From contig NMRA01000162.1 of assembly GCA_002633005.1 (NCBI GenBank), positions 1 through 27,602 on the forward strand: 27,602 nucleotides of DNA. The letters are read 5' to 3'. Shown here in pieces: positions 19,384 to 27,602 of this stretch. Origin of the DNA: Phoronis australis. Lineage: Eukaryota; Phoronida; Phoronidae. Made by a program: the position numbers and the translations under genes. Positions within the stretch are counted from its first letter, which is position 1. Each line of letters starts with the position of its first letter. A model generated the notes under the pieces. It was not told the DNA's origin. It saw only the letters and a list, made by a program, of their open reading frames with translations, and did not search any database.

Positions 19384-20386
19384 TCAAAACAGATCACGTC
19401 TACTAAAAAGCCTGGTGTTGGCTCAGCAACTTCCAGTTTCCTCAGTTCGCACTTGCTTTACTTGACCTTTTTCGTTGCTGTACCTATGTTACACTGGTTT
19501 ACCTGCAAGAAATGACTGGATGCTGTAGGTTATGAAATGGGTTTAGTTGGTTCTTAGGCATATGCACGAGTGGCAACATAAGTTCAAGATAGCATTAGCC
19601 GGGGAATTTACAATATCTAACCACATAATTATAAACATAAACATAAACAGTGAAATTACACTTTCTCAGGCGACATGTGCGGGTAACTAACCCTAACTGT
19701 GTTTTTGATGCAACGCTGTAGTTCTATTATTAGTAACCAATTTCTTCACTCAAAATTCATGCAATACCAACCTAGGCATACCTTATCTCCAAGGTCTATA
19801 AATTAAATTTCATTGGTTATTTATTTTATGTTACAGAGCATATGGACTACATATTTTTATGCAAGCACATGGATTATGGATTTGTCCTTTATCTCATTTT
19901 ACTTAATTTTGTTTCTCAATTTCCTTTTGTGCAGGATTACGTCACTTCACAGATGAATTTTTTTATCGCATATCTTACTGGCCAGTTAATATCAATTTGG
20001 TCAGTTCCCTTGGTTATTGGCTAATGATTGTTTATACTGTAAACACACATGTTCAACTAAATTTTCTTCATCTGAAAAGTAAGTCAAGTTTTACCTTTTC
20101 ATAGTAATTTTAACCCATCTTCACCTCACTACACTTGTCTTCTTAGCGTTCTTCGTTACTCAAGTTTACGGCGATTACATATTTTTTCATAAATGCTTGA
20201 CTTTTATCATTATTCATATTTTCACAATAAATAACCTACTTTCGCGTACATCCGGTCTCTTCATCTCAGAAAACGAATCTCGGGATGCATTTATAATATC
20301 TCCGGGATATGTGTCAAACACAGGTATCAACAACCGAAACTTCTTATCGCATGGTCTTTTAATACCCAGTCTAGTAATTGTATTAC

Positions 20387-20536
20387 CTTTGTTGCAAATC
20401 GCAGTGAGTTCACCGTCTCATTGTAGTTTTCCTCCTTGGGTGAGATGTTCACAAACATCAGCGTCTTGCTGTTACCCCCCAGGGAGTTCTGCAGAAGATA
20501 GGTCAGCTTGCTGTTCCGATAGGGTACATGGGCCTC
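20387..20536 (-). CDS. KIFC1: KIFC1 exon: microtubule-binding region and end of motor
   Basis: Encodes 50 residues: [20 protein letters not shown], then [12 protein letters not shown] and [21 protein letters not shown] is the conserved microtubule-facing segment. The exon ends at a donor AAG|GTAATA exactly where kinesin-14 proteins continue with V-N-x-C. Reading on into the intron gives a stop after 18 unrelated codons. Confidence 0.96.
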
Positions 20537-23500
20537 CTGAAAATGCAGTCGCTGTACATGATTACCAAAATTTATTTGGATCCACTGGGAAGCAATACAC
20601 ATTAGAAGTATCATTCAAAGCTGCAATTGCTGTTTAGCTGTCTATTATAAAAATAAAAATCGAATTTATAGGCTTTTTATTCTGACTCGTAAATCTCGAA
20701 AAAGTCACCAACCTTCACAGGTTTCAGGTGTTATTTAATCATTGTATACACTCTCTATTATGTAAATTTTCATTTACCATGGTAGTACATGACCTAAAAC
20801 GTTTGTTGTTCCCCATAAACTGCTGTATGAAGACTATATTAATGCTATCAATATTCAGTTCAAAAATATATCACATGATGTGGCCAGCAGGTGGCGTGCA
20901 GTTTGTGATTCACTTTGTAAATTACAATGATGACTTGTCGATGAGGACCTACATAACATTAAGAGGTGGTGGTATTTCAGGATTTGTGGACATGCATTCA
21001 AAATACTTCGATCCTTAGAATTTTGAACAGAATCACAATTACGTAAACCACAAGAGAGACCTCTTTATTTATTTACAATACAACAATGATGACATCAGAA
21101 AACCTGAATTACACAGACAAGCTCTTAATCTTAACTTCACAATAGCAAATAACAGACCTTGGTAACTCACCTTATTGGCCAGAGCCATGATCACCTGACC
21201 CAGGGTGCTAAGACTCTTGTTGATGGCCTGTGTCTCTTTAAGACGAGCTCCAGTAGAACCTGAATCTTTAAGGCGTTCACTGCCGGCCAAGTCAATCAGG
21301 TTAAGGGTGCCTATAAAAATGCAACATTTCAAACCCATGATCACATGCCATTTCTGAATCGGAACACATAAAAATCGCACAATAAATCGATTACCGACAA
21401 ATTGGGTCAATATTTCCTTTGACACAATAACAATTGGTTTCTACCAGCAAAATTAATTAATAGAGTGAATTTGTAAGAAAAATGCTGAGAAATTCCGATT
21501 TTGGATGTTTTGGAACACGATGCTTTCTTGAGATTCTCTAGTCCATTCCAGGATTGAAACGACTTATTGGAATACTGAATGCCATTTTGTGGAAGAACTT
21601 TTTCAATTCTCGATAGCGGAAGTTGATCTTGCAATAATTCATCATTCATCTATGCTACGTGTGCGTTATGTAAAATCTTTGCTTTGTAACCTGTTTGACT
21701 AATTGATAGTCCGTTTTTGTTTGTAAAAGTCTGGTGATTAATTCGAGCAGGAGACCTCAAGACTACTATCATTATATTCAGAATCCATTTATAATAAATG
21801 ACTTTCATTGTTTGATTTTTACAGCTAATGTGACTCCCATGAGTAGAATATAGAGCACTATAAACTGTGGGCTTTGTGTTTACGTGGAAGAAATTTGCGG
21901 CATCGTAACCTACTCTATCATAAAAAGCGAAAATGAACAAAATGGCATACATCTGGCAGTAACCACTCGAGGGCTGCCAAATTTAGTCAAACAATCCACC
22001 AAGGAGCTTGGTAGATAAAAATGTAAAATTCACACTAAGAGGTTAGGCAACTGGTTTAAAAACTGAAATGTGCCATTCTCCTAATAATAGAAACCAAACT
22101 CCCAAATTCTATGAAGTTCCATCAAGGGGTTAGAGATACAAAGACGCCAGTTCTCAGTTTTCCCAGATAATGACAGTTACTAGATGGGTAAAGTTATTCA
22201 GTATTACCTTGGCAACCCTCGCCAGTAATCTCATTCTGACCAGTAATCTTCAGGCGGAATACGCTGTGACTACGTGACGACCGTTCATTACACTTTGTTT
22301 CTGCAACAGCCCTGTTGTCAGATGCTTTCTTCAGGAGATGCGCCACCTGGTGAGTGAAGTGAATAAACATTACAAAAACTGCCAATAATGTTGAATCTAT
22401 CACAAAGTGCTTCCTACTTTTCAAATCAATCATTATATTTTGAAACAAATTTAGAAAAAAAATTCCTAAACTTCCTGTTGCCAAAGCAGTGTCATGTGCT
22501 GAACTGTTTCTACGGTTGTGGAGAAACGAATGAATTTGTCAGACTTGCAAACGAAAACTGTTGCTGTGATCATCATGGATAAGAAAAGTAAAATACCACC
22601 TTTCCATGATTTAAATTTTTTTCTTGCGCTCCCCTACCCTTCTTAAAAATGGTAGTCAATGGGGGTATTTCGTTTTTGGCAAAACTTTCTAGGGGTACTT
22701 GAGTGTCGTTTTTAAAATACATTATGGGACGGCTTTTGGCTCGAAAACATGTAGTGACGTCTGTGACAACTTGGCGACATGAAAACAATAAGTTGGAAAA
22801 CAACACCTATCATTTGAGCATACTTGAATGAAATGACCGGGTCCAAAGTAATATGCTTTTTAGTGGGACTATGGCTGACAAGCTGCCATCATACTAAAAA
22901 TAAGACTGAGAGAATGTATTAAAATGCAATACGGATTAGCAAATCTTGTGCTTGATAGAGGCATGAACCGTCTTCACGATTACATGACCACAAAATATGC
23001 GTGATATCACCGGATAATTACGAGCTGACATCCATCCTAGAATGCATTTGATAACTAGCAGCAGTGCTGTAGATGAAGTCTACCCCAAAGTTTATTCAAA
23101 TTCACAAAGCAGTTTTCTGTATGTTGCCATTTTGAAAAAAGATAACCAAGTATGTGTCGCAGTGAAGAGATCCGACCATTAGGTGTGTTCAGTTTACCTT
23201 GCCCTCGCTTTTCACTGTCACGTTGGTCAGGTTTGTCACCATGACGTCCGCACTGTTTGACCCAGTCAGCTTAATGTCATGCTTGACATCGTCCTTGCCA
23301 TTCCCCAGCAAGTCACGGATGGTCTCGTTGTATATCTCCACAAATGAAGCTTCATACTCATACTGTGAAAACAGAAAAGAGGCGAATTAATGGAAATGGT
23401 TGGTGTGGACTGTGAGATAGAATAAAACTGAGAGGCTTGTAGGAAAAAACATTGGAAGGTAGTGTCTAGTCAACCATTTGAATGCTGGATAGAGTTCAAT

Positions 23501-26500
23501 AGTTGTCTTGCAGTGAGAAAAATCTAGCCAAAATCATGTGAACTTACTGAAAATACGAGGCAATATCTCGTGAGATCTTGTTTTTCTAGAGAGGTACTAG
23601 CGCTATTAAACTTCGACCCTAATGGTGATGTTCTGATTTTGATGACCAATTGGTGTCTAAAAAGTCAAATTACTGTTTTATTTGACACAGACTTCTGACT
23701 GTCTCGAGATATTGCAAACATTGGCTCCGCCAAAAAGCTTACCATCCACCCTTTCTCCTCGAGCGACTTGCCAGTTTGGAAGACCTGCCCCACAGCCCGG
23801 GGGATCATGCCTTCATTCTCTTCAGTCACTTCGTCTGGCCCCTCCATTGTGTACGTCTTACCCGACCCTGTTTGGCCATAGGCAAAGATGCAGACATTAT
23901 AGCCATCCAATGCACTCTGGGAAAAGAAAATAGAGAATTAATATAACACATCCTAGCAAAATTAATTATTATATTCTTCTTCATACACACACTTCCCAGT
24001 ACATAAGTTACAACAAAATAGAAACAAACCATAGTTTTGTGACTCTGCAAAACAGTTTTTGTGGACTAGTCTACAACTGTATTGTTGATTGATGATTTAC
24101 ATCTGGTTCTGTGAACCTCTTACTACTCAGAAAAGACAGATGTTTCCTAAATCCAAACAAGTGGCTCTGTGGCAGTCCCAGTCCCGCTGCTCTAAAAGTT
24201 CATAGGTATGTTGGAGTCTGTAGCATAAATTATGTTTATTTATTCACAGACCTCCGACTCTAATCATAACCATATATTCACAATTCTGGCACAACCTTCA
24301 TAAATACAGAATACAGGGACAGGGAACACGTGTTCAACAGGTAATCTAGGACTCTTATAGCAACTGCTTCCTCAGTTTCACCTAAGGTGCCATTTACAAT
24401 GGACATTTGATGACAACAGTACTGCACCTGAACCAATTGGGAAATCTCCTCAAACACCGTCGACTGAGTCGTATCAGGTGAGAACACCCGGTCAAAGTTG
24501 AAGTTTGTCTTCTTGCTCATTGTGCTCTGCATAGACAAGGTAAGCGTTATGGTTTACCATCAACCTTGCACACATAAAACAACAGTAAATGATACCAAGC
24601 TTTGGGAGTATGCACAAATGCAGTTTTGTGTTCTTCCTTTTGAGTCACTCAAGCCGAATATAATAATTTATTTTCTGAGTCTCACTCTACAGCAAGTTTA
24701 AAACTGCACTTTTTCCAAGTATTCTTTAGTAAAGAAACAAATTAAAAGGTAACTGTGGACTTTCTATTAAACAATTCAATGTTCTCATATTACATATGTA
24801 TATTTTTAGTTCATAATGCTGGTTTGCGAACTCCTAGAAAATGATGGTATATTATTTAATATCACAGAACATCATTTTTACCTCATCCAGAGCACCTGTC
24901 TGTGGTTTCTCAAGACAAATTGTGCTTTCGTCCGGGAAGTCAATGTGACTAATAGTGCCGTCGCTACCCACTAACTCATCACCCAATAGAGGGCGCATCC
25001 GACAGAAGACCCGGATGTTGCCCTGCAGCAGAAAGACAATCATACAGCAAGGCAAGTAATACATTGGTGATTTACATCAGACTTTACCATGACATATGGA
25101 GCACTGACCGTACACAGGGAACACTGACCTTAAATTTACCCTTCAAACTTGAGACATGGACAAAAAAACATGACGGACTGACCTTGGATATGAGGCATTT
25201 GCCTTCAAAACATGTACTTCGAACCAGAAAAGAGGAAATCATGGACCTGGTCTAAAAGTGTGGGGGGGTCTTTTCTGGTTCAACTGAATGTCGCTTACGA
25301 ACTGAACTGCAAATTTACAGATAAAATAAGAGACTAGGAGGTTGAAATGTACCACTTGTTATCCCAACATAAATTTGTCGAATACTCTCAAATACAGGAT
25401 TTGTATAAAATTTGTACCAATTGTCTGACATAACTGCAGAGTCTCCATAGATTTTCGCGTTTCGCTGAGGTGCCCACGAAGACCATGCGTCCCTACAAGC
25501 CTGGTTATAAACCCACGCGTGCATGCACTCCTACAAGTTTCCTGCACACCCATAAATGTCAAGCATTTTACCTTTAGCTCCTGAATAGTGTTGTGAAGCT
25601 GGCGCCGAGTGGTCTCATGTTCACGGGCTGCTGCCTGATACTCCTCTATGGTGGTCTCATGTCTAGCCACCAGGGCCTTCAGCTGGGCAATCTCTTCAGA
25701 CATCTGCTGACCAGTGGCCACACTTTGATCAAGGCTCACCTAAAGTGCATCAATTCTAATGAAAAAATTTGTTCGCTTGGCATTAGTGCTGCCATCTTGT
25801 ACAGACAACTTTGATGGTCTATCGTAATAATTGTCATATGTACCCTTATTTAAAAGGACACTAAATCCTGTTTTAATGATTTCAACCAATCCTCGTTCTG
25901 CAACATGCTAATGCATCATTGGTGTCAATCTTGAAAGATAAAGGCTGAAATCAATTAAAAACTCACACTCCTTGCTTCACAAATTGGATATTACCGTCCA
26001 TGGTGGGTGGTCTTTTCCCACAGTTGCCGTGTAATTTGATAAAAGCATAGGTCGTGCTTGTCCGTTAAGCAGACTTTGAACGAAGTTTTCAAATTTTCCT
26101 CCAAAGTTTTGAGGGTTGTTGATGGTTACGGAGCATTATTTTGTTTCTGACAAAGAACTGGATGAGGACAGTCGTTTTTTTGTATCCAATAACAGGCCAA
26201 AAGTGAATTTGGTATCCTTTTAGTATAGCTCAGTTTGAGAAATTTGTGATTTCAAACATTAGAAAATTAATTAAGAAGTGCATAAATAGCATAAACATTA
26301 ATAAGGGCCAAAGAATCAGGACTTCCATCAGGAGTACCCGTGGTATGATGACATACTCTCGCCATCGACAAAAACTGACCTGAGGTGCATAAAATCATGC
26401 TTCAGCCAGTAATAAACAAAGTTGGTCCACTGTCATCTAGACAGTAAAAATCAATGGTCGCACATAGCAAGCAGGCATCATGTTGCGAAAGGTCTTTTAT

Positions 26501-26724
26501 ACCAAATACATACCTTGGTGGCAGACAGCTCTGCCTTAATGCCCTCCTGGGCAGATGTCAGTTGGGCAACAGTGGATTTAAGACCTGTCACCTCAGTGCG
26601 ACTGGCCTTCAATTCTCCCTCGATCGACTCCTTCTGACGCTGCAGCGACCCTTTTGTAAACTCGAGGTCTTCAATTTGGTGGCGGAAATCCCGCGAGGAA
26701 TTGCGGAGCTCTTCTTCCTTATCC
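20387..26724 (-). CDS. KIFC1: Kinesin-14 motor protein, KIFC1/HSET/Ncd type (partial gene, 9 exons)
   Basis: KIFC1 is a minus-end-directed microtubule motor that crosslinks and slides spindle microtubules, focuses spindle poles and clusters centrosomes. Exons in transcript order: 26724-26514, 25739-25572, 25022-24882, 24526-24428, 23916-23743, 23362-23198, 22346-22208, 21310-21171, 20536-20387. They give about 462 continuous residues: a coiled-coil stalk (about 126), then the kinesin-14 neck/motor junction [12 protein letters not shown] and the motor domain. Visible motifs are the P-loop GQTGSGKT, switch I NERSSRSH, switch II DLAGSE and the alpha-4 region [18 protein letters not shown]-terminal motor preceded by the stalk and [11 protein letters not shown] neck defines kinesin-14, and RVFCR fits KIFC1 better than KIFC3. 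The 5' exons (tail domain) lie beyond the right edge. The last exon, expected to begin V-N-x-C-x-I-G-T-A, was not found below 20387. Confidence 0.93.
21171..21310 (-). CDS. KIFC1: KIFC1 exon: switch II
   Basis: Completes Gly and encodes [20 protein letters not shown], then [16 protein letters not shown] and QVIMALANK. Switch II DLAGSE and the INKSLS(T/A)LG motif are intact. Acceptor TTTTTATAG, donor AAG|GTGAGT, ending in phase 0. Confidence 0.97.
22208..22346 (-). CDS. KIFC1: KIFC1 exon: switch I
   Basis: Encodes 46 residues plus one base: [34 protein letters not shown] and GEGCQ. Switch [10 protein letters not shown] is intact; it senses the gamma phosphate. Most relatives have Q or M before NERSS, while Cys occurs here. 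Donor CAAG|GTAATA leaves phase 1. Confidence 0.94.
23198..23362 (-). CDS. KIFC1: KIFC1 exon: motor, SFVEIYNE region
   Basis: Encodes 55 residues: [20 protein letters not shown], a charged loop ([12 protein letters not shown]), and [14 protein letters not shown]. The (S/Y)-x-VEIYNE-x-(I/V)-RDLL motif is universal in kinesins. Phase 0 at both ends; donor AAG|GTAAAC. Confidence 0.95.
23743..23916 (-). CDS. KIFC1: KIFC1 exon: P-loop (ATP binding)
   Basis: Encodes 58 residues: [20 protein letters not shown], then [17 protein letters not shown] and EEKGWM. The Walker A motif GQTGSGKT is intact, so ATP binding is expected. The acidic insert ([11 protein letters not shown]) is the variable loop after TMEG. 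Acceptor TTCTTTTCCCAG, donor ATG|GTAAGC, phase 0 at both ends. Confidence 0.97.
24428..24526 (-). CDS. KIFC1: KIFC1 exon: motor, FDRVF region
   Basis: Encodes 33 residues including [20 protein letters not shown] and ISQLVQ. F-x-FD-x-VF, then Q-x-x-VF-x-E, is the conserved approach to the P-loop in kinesins. Phase 0 at both ends; donor CAG|GTGCAG. Confidence 0.95.
24882..25022 (-). CDS. KIFC1: KIFC1 exon: start of motor domain
   Basis: Encodes 47 residues starting [16 protein letters not shown], the first beta strand of the motor and its nucleotide-base-binding R-x-R-P motif (here RMRP). Ends TGALDE. Acceptor TTTCTGCTGCAG, donor GAG|GTAAAA, phase 0 at both ends. Confidence 0.95.
25221..25281. 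repeat. Perfect 13-bp inverted repeat in a KIFC1 intron
   Basis: GAACCAGAAAAGA (25221-25233) and TCTTTTCTGGTTC (25269-25281) are exact reverse complements separated by 35 bases that include a run of seven G. The stem would form in transcripts of either strand. Confidence 0.85.
25572..25739 (-). CDS. KIFC1: KIFC1 exon: stalk end and neck
   Basis: Encodes 56 residues from [16 protein letters not shown] to [14 protein letters not shown]-x-LHN-x-IQELK is the conserved kinesin-14 neck that sets minus-end directionality together with the motor core. Phase 0 at both ends; donor AAG|GTAAAA. Confidence 0.94.
26514..26724 (-). CDS. KIFC1: KIFC1 exon: coiled-coil stalk
   Basis: Begins with the third base of a split codon and encodes 70 residues, from [13 protein letters not shown] to KAELSATK, rich in E/K/Q with heptad-like Leu/Ile/Val spacing. 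This is the alpha-helical coiled coil through which kinesin-14 dimerises. Acceptor TTATTTGACAG, donor AAG|GTATGT, ending in phase 0. Confidence 0.85.
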
Positions 26725-27602
26725 CTGTCAAATAAAACACATTTCACTTCATGTTCTTCCCCTATCAACATCCACTATTAAATCTATTATTTTCAAGCTA
26801 ATTCAACATTACGGTAAAATCTCACGAAATTCCGAACAGACATCAAGTCATCTTTATGTTTCAAAGGCTTCTTATATCATCATAAGTGACCACCATTTTT
26901 ACGGAACATGGAGCAGGGCTTGGAATGACCAATGACAAAAAAGAGGAAATTTTCCAGGTTATGTATCGTTCCACAAACAAATATGCTTATGTAATAGAAA
27001 TATTTTTTGTGTTGTGAAATGCAACTGAATAAAGACAAAATAATGACAAAAAGACAAGAAAGAGAAAATCGAAAATCAAATACAAAGAAATCGAAATCAA
27101 AAAAAGAGGAAATCCCTTTAAAAGAGGAAAATTCCAAGCTGTTAGTGACATTTTCTGATGCTGTAGATAATTAGTCTAATTAAAAGCAATGTTATGCAAT
27201 TTTAGTGACTAGTGTATAATTAATTAAACATATTGGTTGTTTACCAAAATTTGTAACCTCCTAGGAGTTCATGGGAAGTGATTCACCACATGTCTGTTAC
27301 CAGTTGTGGGATGTTTATAATAACAATTGTGCCTTGTTTTGCAAGTTGTGTAACTTAAAGTCTTTGAAAACCTGTCAACTTTGGGATGAGGCATTTCCGA
27401 CAACAACAATAATCTGTTATTTGTCTATCGGAATTACTCAACTCTTGATTGTCCTGTGCCATAATTGGTAATGACTTGGGTTCATTGCTGGAGTTCAGCA
27501 GATTGATTCACAGAATTGGTTTGGAACCAGCGACCCTGTTCAGAGAATTGTTTTGGAACTAGATGTAGCACTTTGGAGGAAGTTTGTGGGTTTTCATGTT
27601 TT
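26725..27602. other. KIFC1 upstream intron or flank, no exon identified
   Basis: The exon at 26514-26724 needs two bases of a split codon from upstream, so a further exon must lie to the right, but none is recognised here. On the plus strand 27025-27130 is purine-rich (AAAGA/GAAAA runs). Near the right edge a roughly 23-base motif, CAGAATTGGTTTGGAACCAG and its variant, is repeated with a spacing of about 31 bases (27508-27530 and 27539-27562). Confidence 0.5.

Larger units (their letters stand above)
15798..20386. other. Convergent intergenic / 3' region between ITFG2 and KIFC1
   Basis: Should contain both 3' UTRs and the short last coding exon of KIFC1, which I could not locate on the minus strand. 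Besides the listed repeats and one unassigned exon-like segment, nothing coding is recognised. TTTATT motifs (AATAAA on the minus strand) occur in the 17.8-18 kb part but none can be tied to KIFC1. Confidence 0.6.
20537..26513. other. KIFC1 introns
   Basis: Eight introns of about 350 to 900 bases between the listed exons, all GT-AG on the minus strand. Apart from one 13-bp inverted repeat (25221-25281), I see no further gene, element or repeat in them. Confidence 0.7.

Noticed and set aside
1-27602. CRISPR arrays, operons, bacterial defence systems or prophage
   Set aside because: The window is intron-bearing animal DNA; no array of regularly spaced repeats and no bacterial-type gene was seen.

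Overview
The window is animal nuclear DNA. Genes are split into short exons (21 to 211 bases) with GT-AG introns of 0.15 to 2.8 kb, the flanks are AT-rich, and there are miniature inverted-repeat elements, tRNA-derived repeats, a LINE fragment and an assembly gap of 478 N. The style suits a marine invertebrate (a non-vertebrate deuterostome or a lophotrochozoan). The sequence alone does not settle the phylum, and no prokaryotic or organellar signature is seen.

Layout: 1-2522 is intergenic DNA holding one well-bounded MITE (408-765). From 2523 to 15797 on the plus strand lies a nearly complete ITFG2 gene, a beta-propeller subunit of the lysosomal KICSTOR complex. I resolve twelve coding exons including one 21-base microexon. 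At least one exon is missing: reading phase breaks between the exons ending at 10143 and starting at 12351, and the N gap (11269-11746) lies in that interval. The ITFG2 introns carry a tRNA-like sequence inside a 13-bp inverted repeat (2876-2996), a LINE 3' fragment beside the gap (11747-12210) and a second tRNA-like sequence (14685-14764). From 15798 to 20386 is an intergenic or 3' region with a three-copy 41-bp tandem repeat, an unassigned exon-like segment, a 14-bp palindrome containing CACGTG, and a foldback MITE. From 20387 to 26724 on the minus strand lie nine exons of a kinesin-14 motor gene (KIFC1 type), covering the end of the coiled-coil stalk, the neck and nearly the whole motor domain. 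Its 5' end is outside the window and its short last exon was not found.

The two genes are convergent and functionally unrelated as far as is known: ITFG2 acts in amino-acid sensing upstream of mTORC1, and KIFC1 is a minus-end-directed mitotic spindle motor. I see no gene cluster or defence-like system. The most unusual structures are the mobile-element remnants and the exon-structure puzzles (missing exon, microexon, orphan exon-like segment).
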